Below are positions 1-11,425 of a DNA stretch of 64,000 nucleotides, in pieces (the stretch's first letter is position 1; the number at the start of each line of letters is the position of its first letter). This DNA comes from Cricetomys ansorgei (lineage: Eukaryota > Chordata > Mammalia > Rodentia > Nesomyidae). Position numbers and translations under genes: made by a program. The DNA lies in the NCBI GenBank assembly GCA_026225945.1, contig JAMJFZ010000852.1, forward strand, positions 1-64,000, given 5' to 3'. The notes under the pieces were generated by a model. It was not told the DNA's origin. It saw nothing but the letters and a program-made list of their open reading frames with translations, and made no database searches.

Positions 1-88
1 AATTTTCTACTGCTTATTGTTTTGGTTACTAGTTGCAAAGATTATGCCTGCTAATATTGTCTAATTGCATTTTTCCCTCTGTTTACAG
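1..88 (+). other. 3' end of an upstream Aff2 intron
   Basis: AT-rich sequence ending in a polypyrimidine tract and tttacag acceptor for the exon at 89. Nothing else is seen in it. Confidence 0.8.
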
Positions 89-126
89 GCTGTTGAAAAG
101 GCAAAACCTAAGAACAATCCTGTGAA
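89..126 (+). CDS. Aff2: Aff2 internal coding exon (window exon 1 of 7), 38 nt
   Basis: This short exon reads AVEKAKPKNNPV plus two bases of an Asn codon, completed by the first base of the exon at 47503. It follows a pyrimidine-rich acceptor ending tttacag (82-88) and is followed by a consensus donor gtaagt (127-132). The peptide matches what I recall of mammalian AFF2 just before the serine-rich region, and the splice phase (2+1) fits the next exon exactly. It is a basic, low-complexity linker with no catalytic role. The short size is seen directly; assignment to AFF2 rests on recalled family sequence and on continuity with the downstream exons. Confidence 0.85.
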
Positions 127-3100
127 GTAAGTTATTTTTTTTCCTAGTTTAAAATGTTAATTTTAATGAACTCTGTGCATGGGGGGGAAAATAAGGTCAT
201 AAATGACTTGTATTTTGCATTAATCTGTATTCATGACAATTTTAAAGACAAAAACAAAACACAGGGGAAAAACACCCTCCAATGAGCAAGGACCAGCTTA
301 TATTTTTTCCAGGTGTCCCTGATGAGGAAATGCCCCAAGTTTATACACTTTACATAAATTAATATGTGCCATCATGAATAGCTGCCAAATACTATTATAA
401 CCATATTCAGTGCATACTACTTCAAGCCTTTTGTTTTTTTTTTCTCATGCTAAATAAGATTACATTTTTAATTGTCAGCCTTGGGCCTATGACAAAGACG
501 TAAATGCCTGAACATGGGCCAAGTGACCTCTAGCCATGTGGGGAGGTTTGACACCTTGGCATCAAGGCTTCAGTATTCTGTTAATGAAAAGTTCATAAAA
601 ATAGATTTAATTGAATGGCATAGGGTTTTTCCTAACAAATACCAGTTACTAAGCCATTTTGTAGGACATGCAAATGATAAACAAGCCACACAGTGTTATT
701 TTAAATATAGTACATGTTCGGCATCCTGTCTTTTCTAGAAGGGAAATTTTTAAATTAGTGGGATGGCTGTCTTGTCATTTGGATTTGTGACATCTGATTG
801 CAATGTTTTGATGTATACCATTCTTTTCAGCGACATGGCCAAGGAAGGACTTGCTCTATTTAGTAGGTTATCGTAGGTCTGGGAATATCACATGTCCAGA
901 AAATATGTGTTAATTTACACCAGCAAATTTCCATTACAACTCGTACAAAATTACAGAAATGGGAAGTGCATTGATTTTTTTAGAGTTCTTGGAGAATGGA
1001 TCAGCTATGTCAAGAATAAGAAAGTTGTTTCTGTAGAGTGAGAGAACTAGCCTTTTCTGCAACATATATGGAATGTGATTAGCATACCATTAAATCTAAA
1101 CCTTGATACATTTCAAAGGCATTGTACACTATGCTTTTATGTTTCATTTTTCTTAGCCAACAGAATCTTCATGTGTAGCCCTTATGAGCTCCTACAGTTG
1201 GGAAGTATATTATGTTGGACTGATCCTCTGGAAGCCAGTTTAGTAGCTGAGTTTTTAATCTTTGTCTTGTCGAGGTTAGAATCTTCTCTGAACCGTGTCT
1301 TCTTTTCTATCTCCATACTCTGACAGCTCTTCCATTGTAAGCCTACCTCTGGGCAGCTCCACAGATTAGAAGCTGGTGCTAATGAGGGCAAGGCTCAATC
1401 CCTGGGTGGTCCATTAGTGATGTTCTTTACCACAGTCAGACTACACCCCTCCCTCCAGTATGGTTACATACAGATGTGTGCTTCCAGTCACAAGTGTAGA
1501 CCAAGAGCTGAAGAGAGTATAAATCTTGCCCTCAGTGTAGCAAGTTGCTCCAAGTTTAAAAGTCTCCCTATTGGAAATGATTTCAAGCTTTATCATTGGA
1601 TGCACAGGAAAACCCACTGTCTTTGTGTGGGTCTGCATTATATTGTAGTATAATAACCTAAAAATGGGACCAGTTTTCTCTATGATCATTGTCAAAATGT
1701 GGCCTTCCTTGTAATTATACATTTTGTGAATTTTTATTAATTCATAATGAAGTTTCTATCTAATATATAACTCTATAAAGTGTCTTTAAAATAATACAGA
1801 AAACTTGGAAGGGTATTTAAAGAACATAGAAAACTTGGAAGGGTCAAAGTATTGTGGATCTTTCTACACTTAACTACATTACAAAAATCTACTCGATAGT
1901 AAAGCTAAGTTAAAGTGCTAAGTGTTGGAAATGTTTTCTAATTGAATAACTTGGTGTTAGTTTAGGGTACCTTGTTGTACTTGGAATAACAACTGCAAAT
2001 GCAGTTGACAACCATAGCTATATGGACACTTCAAGAAGAAAATCATCCTCCTACGCTAAGTTCCAGGCCAGAAACTTTACACCATTGTCTGTTTATACTC
2101 TCTGGCAGAAGAATAACAAAAGACTTTTTAAAGTTTGGTATACAGTTGTCCTCTTGTCATGTCTGATGCAGTAAATGAATCTTGATTACACACAATACAC
2201 TCTGATCCCAAATAGAGGAAAAATGTGAGCCATATTTTTGAAGGAATCAGTAGATTGGACATAATTCAGAAAATCACCTTTCTGGAAAGCTTTCCTGGAG
2301 GTTCAACAGAGTGTTAGCACTGATCCCTTAGGCAGCCATCATTAGGCCATAATTGTGTCCTCATTTCATCTTTGTTACTTCTATTATGCATGCATAAAAG
2401 TGTCCCCATGTTGCTCTCCTTCCTTCCAGCTACTTTTTCTCTTAGTTCTTGTCCTTGAGTCTCTAGCTATAAATGAACATTTGGTTGAATTTTTGGAAAC
2501 ATGAATTGGAAAGTTTATATGCTTGTACAGTGCAAAGTTGAGGTCTAGTGGCATCAGTTACAACTGAAATATGTATACAGAGTTGTGAAGGTGACCATTT
2601 GATGAGATTTTATATAGTACTTTGTGTAAAATTTGGCAAGCATTTAGAAAAAATGCAAAACACAATAAGGATATTTCATGACATGTGAAAATTAATATGA
2701 ATTCCCAATGTCAGTATCTACACATGAAATCGTACTTGGAATATAAAATATACCTTCATTTGCATGTTATTTGTAGTAGTTTTATGTGGCAGTGGCAGAG
2801 CTGAATAGCTACCATAAAGATTATACTACATAGAGCCACACATGTTTACCATGTAATGCTACATAGTAAAAGTTCACTATCTCTTGATCTTATTGGCCAG
2901 GTAGAAAAATACAGAACACCTTTTCATGACACTACAGGTTAAACTATCAAGTCTCACTTTTGATGATGTTAAAACAGTGAGTAGACATTTGGTGAGCAAT
3001 TATCAGGGGCTCAGGATCTTCTGGAACTAACATTTCACCTAGTTCTTATTACTATCAAAGTCACTCAGTCTCCAATCACTTTGAGCACCCAGTGAGTAGA

Positions 3101-3426
3101 TGATCCATGATAGGTCAATGACATCTCAGAAAACAATGGGCATTTACCTACACCATATTATGGGTCTTTCACATTTCAAAGATCATATGGGTTTTTCTGA
3201 AATTATGTTATTTCTAGTACTGTCTAAGGCTACACAAATGATTGTGAGTGGGTAGTAAATTATTCATTAGATACACTAACTTTTCTTGGTTTCCTCTTTA
3301 CAAGCTCAAACCCTCCATTATTTCTCAGCTACTCATTCAATTTATTTTCAGTACCTTCCTGGATATAAGCTGCTTTCATCATCATGGGGAAACTATGATA
3401 CACATTAGTAGATATTCCATATAAAG

Positions 3427-3429
<3 letters not shown>
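127..3429 (+). other. Aff2 long intron, 5' part: no gene seen
   Basis: This begins the intron running from 127 to 47502. Only short chance open frames occur, with no coding character. A 17-bp direct repeat at 1798-1814 and 1828-1844 is a small local duplication of 30-bp period. An exact octamer ATGCAAAT lies at 668-675 and its complement at 2758-2765. Confidence 0.7.

Positions 3430-3488
<59 letters not shown>
3430..3488. repeat. (TA)n microsatellite, about 59 bp
   Basis: An uninterrupted alternating TA tract inside the long intron. Tracts like this are unstable in length and can extrude cruciforms, and they are hard to assemble exactly. Confidence 0.97.
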
Positions 3489-3491
<3 letters not shown>

Positions 3492-4859
3492 GTCTATGGA
3501 ATTTAAATATTTAATATCCCCATAAATACTAATGACCTTACCTTGACCATTAAATGTTATTTCTGAAGGCATGACTCAAAGTGACTGATGCTAAGATCAA
3601 CAATCACAGCAAGAGATGTCTTTTTTATTTCTCTATATAATGGAACCACAGGGTCAGCAAAGCTTGATGGGTGTAGTGAAACTAGAGCTCTGTAATGTGT
3701 TAGGAGAAGAGGGACTTTCACTCATATATTAAAGTATTACTGCAATCATCCCCAAGATTGTCATTGTAATAACAAGCCTGAGAGATATTCAGATTTCTCC
3801 TACCATATGTGATTTATCACATATATTCTTGAAAAAAACCCTACATTTCTGTTATTAAGACATATGTGGTAGTATAATTCTGAAAATGTGAATTGCTTTT
3901 GGCTAAAATCCATGCACTAATAAGTTGAGTTGAATCTAACTGAGGTTGACATCTGTTGAGCAAGAAAGATACAGAGGGGGAAAGCATAAAATTCTCCCTT
4001 GCATTTACACTTTAACAACATTGCAAAATGTGGTGGTTGTCTTTCACAAATCAGAGTCAGAATAAACTGGAATGATGAAATTACAGTTTTATTTGGGAAC
4101 TGATCTATCTTATAGATTTGGTGTTTTCACCACTAAAAAATGACAAATAGCCAGAAATATTTCCCTGACCATTGTTTTGCATGTTATTTGTTAATTAGTG
4201 CAACACACTTTCTTTAAGAGCTGCAGAGTCCCAGGAACTGTGATAGATGATGAGAGACCCAAAAGTAAATAACACAAGCCTCACCCTTGAGGAGTAGCAC
4301 GTCCAATAGCACTGATGAAAATCCTTTGTAGAAAACTGAATAGAAGAGCAAGTGATGGATGTGTCCATTATGCAGGCAGTGATAAGGAAAGGAAGACACT
4401 CTCGGGAGAGAGTTTTAGCACCGTTAGAATCAGGGGTAGAAGGAGTGAAGTATAAAAATTCACATCAAGGTGTAAATACTATGGTTTAAGACACTGGTTT
4501 GAGGTGTAGCAGGGGGTATAAGGAGTTATGATTACCTGGTGCTGTACAGGCAATGAAGGGCCAAGTTGAAAGCTGAAGTGAATGAAATTAGCTTGGTGAA
4601 GTCAAATAGCACTCAAGAGCTCTTACGTTGTAATTAGTACTTTAGTCATTTCAACACTAACAAAGTATTAATATACCAGGGTTCAAGTTCTGAGGCTGAC
4701 ATTAGCTTATCATATGAAATTGAACTTGTCCTTTCATTGCTCCAAATCGTAGCAATCTCAGATCTTAAAAAACAAAATCTTAAAATCTTGTTTCATAAGT
4801 ATGTTCATTCTAGACCCTCTTTAATCCAGTTTAAAGTAAACTGCACATATACTGCAACC

Positions 4860-4861
<2 letters not shown>
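3489..4861 (+). other. Aff2 intron stretch with a possible old L2 fragment
   Basis: No gene is seen. The segment around 4190-4400 (cccaggaactgtgat..., cccttgaggag) resembles the reverse complement of the L2 LINE 3' end, but it is much diverged. Confidence 0.45.

Positions 4862-4899
<38 letters not shown>
4862..4899. repeat. (TA)n microsatellite, about 38 bp
   Basis: A second pure TA tract 1.4 kb from the first, followed by an AC-rich tail. Confidence 0.96.
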
Positions 4900-4900
<1 letters not shown>

Positions 4901-7504
4901 TATTTTTAACACATACACACGTATATCCTAGTCCATCATTTATAAATTTTATATTTGAGAATTGGAGAAGAAATACCCATATAATTATAGTTTTCAAGAG
5001 GTTCATCTGGTTTGTGTTCACACACATGAATATATCCCCATCCATCATTTCTACAGTCAACATATGAGAATTAAAAGACAAGAACTTATACAAGAACCCA
5101 TATAACTATATGTTCAAAGAAATCTGTCAGGTTGAAGGTAAGTGTGGGTCTAAGTGTGTTGAGCATATACTCTGAAATGATTCCTTATGCAAGATTTCAG
5201 AGATACACTTTGAATGTTCTTGCATATATGTACATCACAGATATGAAGAATGAAAGTGGATTCATCACCCTCATTCATAGTAAAAAGATAGCAGGCTCTC
5301 AGCAGGGTTCTGACAAACAGTAATCTGTGGGTTTATCTTCTTTAGAACAAGAAGATTACAGTACTACAGAGGTTTAGCACATAGGTGGGATATTGCTGTG
5401 CATATTCATATAATGTATGATCAGAGAAATCCTGTAGATAGTTCTGTTGAGATTTGTTTTACATCCCAAATGTGTTTGGCCATAGAGCATGTTTGTTTAG
5501 GAAAATATATCATAGGATGCAGAATGGTAAGATTAAGTCCTTACAAGCTAAGTGATCACCCAGAGGACTTGTCTCCATGGGTAGTTTGAGAGATCCAGTG
5601 TTCTAACAACTCAATCTCTAATGAGAACTCCCAAAGTAAGCAGACTATCTTCAAAGGTCCCACTGAAGGCAAAGAAAACTCCTAATCATGAAATCTTAAA
5701 TTATCTCATGTATTTGTGTTGCATTCTAAATCACTTCTAAGGATTGCACACATCCTCCAGTATATCCTAAAATGAGAATGAGGATCATGTTGGTGTAGTG
5801 TCCAATGCACCATGCCAGAGAGGCAAGGTGTGTACCCTGTCCACTCATATCTTAACAGCAAAGTACCCATACCAGTTGGCTTCATAAATCTCAAGTCGAT
5901 CTCTAATCAGTTCTGTTAAAGATGATTAATGAGAGGACAGCAAAAAATATTTCTTTAAACAGTTACATAAAATAATTGTGTTATTTATGCTATATAGATA
6001 GCTACAACTAGATGCAAAAGATGTCAGAATTTGTCTTCTCAGTAATAAAGGTTGCACACATTTCCAAGCACATCCCCCTCTCCTGGAATCTGAGGGAAAT
6101 TATCTGGAAAGCTCAGAAGACCAGAGAGATGACTGCTCAGAATGCCATGTTTCTAGACAAACCATGCCGTACCCACTGCCACACAGGAAAAAACACGCTG
6201 ATTTTAAATGCCTATAAATATTTTGAAGATTGAAAATGTCATATTGCCTAACATTGCATAGCTGTCAATTTTCTTCAGAGCACCAAATGTGTCTACAGCT
6301 GATGATTGATAAAATTGAAAGGCATTTGAACATTTAGACCAACTTCAGCTATATGAATGTTGTATCTGTAAAGAATTCCTTCTAAGATTTAAGCACTTCA
6401 GTTACCTCATAACTGTCACCCACCTTCCCAAAGCTTTGTGAAAAACATACCTCTTTAGGTGGTAAATTAACACCCTGATCAAAATGAAGATGAAATAAAA
6501 ATAGGAAGCATACCCCCCTTTTTTTTTGCTAAATTTGAAGGACTTCAAAATAAGCCTAAAGTTGTAGAATCAAGCCATTTTAAAAGAAATCAAGATACTT
6601 TTGTTAACAGTAATAACCCCAAGGTCCTACTAACAATCCCAGACCTAATATTTGCCACATAAAAAAAGACCCAATGAATCCAAACTATATTTCTGGTATA
6701 GGAGAAAAGATTTCATCAGAATGTTAGCAAAACAGGAAGATGACATACTAATGTCTGAAAGTAACCATTGTCATTCGACCACCCTTTGTCCTTTTGCTAC
6801 AGAGAAAGATGGAGGACTTAGGAAAGGAACTATGTGGTGACTTGAGGCCTCTTAGTCTGGCACTGAAAATTTGGAATAGGATGTGAAACTTGGTGGTTGT
6901 TGCTCTGTTTATAATATTACCCTTGTAAATCTTTAAAAAAAATCTGAGTTACTCTTATCTTGACATCTCTAACCTTGAAAGAAGAGAGAAGAGATTAGGT
7001 AAATTTTGAACAAATGAATGTATATAGCAAAGGAGACATGATATGATACGATGACTGAGATGTTAAGCTTTTTCAGCCAGATTAGTCACTGTTGGGCATC
7101 TGAAGCACAAAATGAAGAGTCTGTGCTTTCAGCAAGAGTGGCCTTCAAGTCTCTGAAAAGTAACCTGGGCAATTGTCATCAACATGACCCATAGAGCAGA
7201 GGAGTTATCAACAGTAAAGCTAGTGGGACGCTGATAATAGATTACTTTGCATGATCTTCAGAGTTAACGATGTTTAAAGTCAGCAGAAGGCAAGTGAAGC
7301 TAAAGGGTTTGTTTAGGTTTTTCCGTGGTTGTAATAGGTCCTGATCCACATGCTAGTTTCGTGCCATGCTTGTTAGTGTTTTCTGCACATGCAGGAATGA
7401 AAAATTCTGTGTACTGTTATGCACTTGAGTGAGCTCTAGTTTTGGTATGCATCAGTTACATCATGAATTATATTTTTTAACATTGCAATTCAGTTATCTT
7501 CTGT
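4900..7504 (+). other. Aff2 intron stretch, no gene seen
   Basis: AT-rich intronic sequence. The short open frames on both strands have no recognisable domains and no codon bias suggesting protein. Confidence 0.65.
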
Positions 7505-7745
7505 TTTTAAAATGTATTTTATTGTTTGTGTGTGTGTGATATGTGTGTGCCTGCATGATTATAAGTGCATGTTTGTTTGCCTCTGCAAGCAGACAACAGA
7601 AGAAGACACTGGATCCCATGGAGGTGTAGTTACAGACTATTGTGGGATGCCTGGCTTGTTACATGAGTGTTGGGATCTGAACTCCAATTCTAATGATTGT
7701 TCAGAAAACACTTGTAACCACAGAGCTATCTCTCCAGACCCCATT
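7505..7745 (-). repeat. B3/B2-type SINE, antisense
   Basis: It opens with a T-rich stretch and TG repeats (the reversed tail) and ends with gagctatctctccagaccc, the reverse complement of the tRNA-derived head of rodent B2/B3 elements. The internal text (gttgggatctgaactcc) fits the family. Clearly diverged. Confidence 0.85.
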
Positions 7746-7749
7746 CCGT

Positions 7750-7945
7750 GATCTTTGAGAAAACTGGCAAAATTCCAGAGTCACACAGCTGATCTGTTAG
7801 AAACTCAGGCAAGCCTTTGTTCTTTTAACAAATATTAATTGTGTACCTATCATATGCCTAACTCAGTTTCTAGAGGGATAAGTCAGACAAAATCATGGCC
7901 CAAGCAATTCTCACAGTCTGTTAGGGAAATTCACAAATCATCTAC
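7750..7945 (-). repeat. Old MIR and L2 fragments, antisense
   Basis: 7770-7830 contains agtcacacagct followed by a MIR-like stretch. 7825-7945 resembles the reverse complement of the L2 3' end (acaaatattaattgtgtacc, then a ctcacagtctgttaggg block). Both are ancient mammalian repeats recognised from recalled consensus. Confidence 0.6.
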
Positions 7946-9184
7946 TGAAATGTAAACAGGTTGGTTCTGTGATTGAAGTTCATGCAGCATCCTGTGGGGT
8001 ACAGATGAAGGACTGAGGAACTGCTTGGAAGCAGCTCTCTGTGTCACAGCAGGAGTCCCATGATAAACTGTGGGAGTACAAGCCATTCAAGAGAGCAGAA
8101 TAACACTTTCAAAAGGCACTAAAAGAAGAAAGCAGGTGCTGTGCTGTAAGCAATGTCTGGCACTCAGAGGCTGCCTATGAGAGAGGCCATTTTTACAGAG
8201 GCAGAAAACATCATTTGTGAGTTAGAGGAAAGAAAAGAAAGAGTAGTTGCAAGTGCCAAGGGACTGAAACCCCAAAATGTGCAGCCTACTTTTGATGTTT
8301 AAGTGAAGTACAATGAAATGTGGGTAGAACTAAGATTTTGGAAAAGATTAATTTATTGTAAGTTGTAGGTTAGAGTTAAGGAGACGTTATAAGGTACCAC
8401 TTTGAAATGGCTTCCAAAGAAATAGACATCAACTTGACTGTGTTTGACTAGTCCTTCTCTTCAGACTTTTGGGTAAATATCAGCTCATGTATAATTTCTC
8501 TAAGCATTCAGCTGAACCCTCGCATCTTCATGCATTCCTGATTGTTTTTTAACATTTAATTTAGTTTTTGTGTCTTCCACACATTTCCTTCCACATTGCT
8601 CAAATATGTTATTTTAGTCATGATATATAAAACTGTTATTTTAGCTCTTGAAACCAATTTTTCCATAGACATAATTTGTCTTCAGAGTATATTTTATCAG
8701 AAAAAAGCGTAAACATAGTAAGGCTATTTTTAGTCCTATGAAAATGATGCATGTCTCTATGATAGCTATGCATAAGGCTCCAAGCAGTAAATCAGTACTC
8801 CACCAACCACAATGTATGTTCAAAGTCAAAAGCCTGTGGTAGTAACTTATTATGTAGTTGACTACTCTTTGCAGGACCCAGAACTATAGCTATGACTCAT
8901 TTTAGCCAGAAAATAAAAAAAGAAACAAATAGTTTCTACTTTCTTAAAATTCTGGCCTAAACTAACAACAGTTATCTAGAAAGTGAACATTTGGAGGAAA
9001 AAAGTAAATAATTCTTCCACAGGAAAGCATTTTCATTTGTAGAATTTATAACAGTGGCAGAGTGTATGTCATTACAATGCAATGTTTACATATCATATAC
9101 ATTTATGTAAATGGTGACTTAAATCTAAGAGAATTTTGCTGGAAATGATGAAGGAAGAGACAGCCATGGCTAAAAGAAATTCTA
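7946..9184 (+). other. Aff2 intron stretch, no gene seen
   Basis: Unique-looking AT-rich sequence. I recognise no repeat or coding signal. Confidence 0.6.
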
Positions 9185-9290
9185 GTGTGTGTTTGTGTGT
9201 GTGTGTGTCTGTGTGTGTGTGCGTGCACGCGCTCATGTGCATGTGTGTCTGTCTGTGTATGTGTCTCTGTATCTGTGTGGTGAACATATG
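9185..9290. repeat. Imperfect (GT)n microsatellite
   Basis: Interrupted GT repeat with GC, CT and AT variants. It makes three long-looking His/Thr- and Cys/Val-rich open frames on both strands that are artefacts of the repeat. Confidence 0.95.
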
Positions 9291-11229
9291 TGTTATGCAT
9301 GTTTATATGTATATAAGTTCACATGTGTATGAGTGAAAATATGTGAGTAGGTGCATGTGCACATGTGTATAGGGGCATATTGGGGCCAGAATTTGACATT
9401 ATGTATCTTCCTCAATTACTCTCTACCTTATATATTGAGGCAGTGTTTTGTAGTTGAACACAAAGCTGATTTCGACTTTTCTAGCTAACCAGCTAGAAAA
9501 CCTTCTTTCTCCACCTCCAAGACACTGGAATTAAAGGCAAGCTGCCATGCCTACCTGGTGTTGGGGATCCAAACTCCAGTCCTCACACTTCTGCAGAAAA
9601 TGAGTCACCATCTGAAATTTTTTCACAGTTTTCACCCTTACCAGATTTTAAGTACTTTTTGCTTCTGTTCTGTACCATGTTCTTATAAGTAGATTCCACA
9701 TACTGCTTTAAAGATATTCCAGAAAATTTTGATGTGTTTCTTTGCTTATCTTTGAGCAGGTTCATAATGCATGTGACAACACTCCTACATGAAAACAGTA
9801 TGAGGTGCACTCATGGCAGCTATTGAATTCATTTATACTGTTTTCACTTTTGCATTATCACACACTATACCACTAGTTCCTGGGAATCTGTGACTTAACT
9901 GCATCTCTATGTAGAAACATGCCTTATGTCTTATACATCTCTTCTTTCTACCTTGGAATGTGTGTGACTTCCAACATGAATTAGTTAAAATTGAACTTAC
10001 ACAGTGGTGCAGAGTTTCAATCATGCAGTTTATGGGCATGTGATATCTAAAAAATAATGTTAGAGTAGTTAGTAAGCAAATTAGACCAGTTAATCCACTT
10101 GCTTTAGGTATATGGATGTATGTATACTTCACACACACAGTCCACTCATATATTGTTTAAAACCTATCTGTTTTCAAGAAGGTATTGAACATGATTACAA
10201 CACACACTACACTCCTATATAATTTAAAACCTACCTAATTTCAAGAAAAGATTGAATGTGATTACAACAAGTTTGTAGAGAAGAACATTTAAAAACATGA
10301 AAGAATGTCACTTCTAAGCACTGTGGAAAGATCTGCTTATATAGTGATGAAATAAAGCATGGTATATGTTTTCAATTAGCACCCAAATGAGAGAGCTGCT
10401 CTGAAATAACAGAGCAGAGAGCAACTGTACCCTGCAGCAGTATTGCTGCAGGATAGATCCTACTGAAGAAACCTCATGGAAAGTACAATCAAACCATGTC
10501 TGATAACTTTCTGCTGGTCTTTGATGATAGGTGGTAGATTTTATAATAGAGAATATCTAAAATGGGAATTTTATAAGGTCATTGAGCCTGAGCAGCAGCA
10601 TTGTTAAAATAATATCTCTAACATAAACGGTCCTAGATAACTAGCTGTTTTGAAAATATCACAACCAAAAGCAACTTAATAATTTATTTTATCCAGGGAT
10701 AATTATCCATAATGGTAGGGAAGGCATAGCAACAGGAGCAAAGAGCTAAGAGATCACATCTCAAGAGAAGCATAGAGAGCAAATGAAATTGGGGTAAGGT
10801 ATAAACTCCCTAAGCCTGTCAAAAGTAGCATACTTCCTCCTAAAGCTTCCCAAAACTCCTCAAATGGCACCACGAACTAGGAACCTAGTGTTCCAATGCA
10901 CATGTCAATGGGAGATGTTTCTCATTTAAACCACTGCACTCTCCTTCCACAAGAAGTCAAGCTCCATACAAGTAAGCACTTTTAATTACTATTGTAATCA
11001 TAATACTCCTAAAAGCAGCTGCTGTAAACATGAGCTCAATATCTGGAATTAAATGAAAGCATCAAATAATAAGACTTTGAAAGCCAGCTATTTTAGCTTA
11101 GTATAAATATGGTGAATAAGCCTGGTTTTATACCTCTATTTGGATAATCAATTGCTAGACAATTGCCAGACATCACTTAACTTACTTTTCCTAGAAAAGA
11201 ACCAAACCTGCTTTTAAATGGACTTTCTA
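9291..11229 (+). other. Aff2 intron stretch with a 67-bp tandem duplication, no gene
   Basis: Two diverged copies of one 67-bp unit lie at 10134-10200 and 10201-10267, each with a taaaacct core and ending gattacaa. Otherwise AT-rich intron without coding signal. Confidence 0.7.
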
Positions 11230-11425
11230 GGGGTTAGATAAATTACTTGCCGGTTAAGAACATATACTTTTCTTGCAGAAGACAGCCACATTGGCTGACT
11301 CACAATTGCCTGTACCTCCTGCTCCCAGGGTTCCAACAATCTTTTTTTGCCCTCCATGGGTACTTGCACTCATGTGCACATACCCTACCCTGACACACAC
11401 AAAATAAATAAATAAAAATAAATAT
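11230..11425 (+). repeat. B3-type SINE, sense
   Basis: The head (ggggttagataaattacttg...) and later text (cttgcagaagacagcca, tcccagggttccaac) match a diverged B3/B2 SINE. It ends in an AAATA-rich tail at 11400-11425. Confidence 0.75.

Noticed and set aside
9093..9336. His/Thr-rich and Cys/Val-rich open frames on both strands
   Set aside because: Artefacts of the imperfect GT microsatellite.
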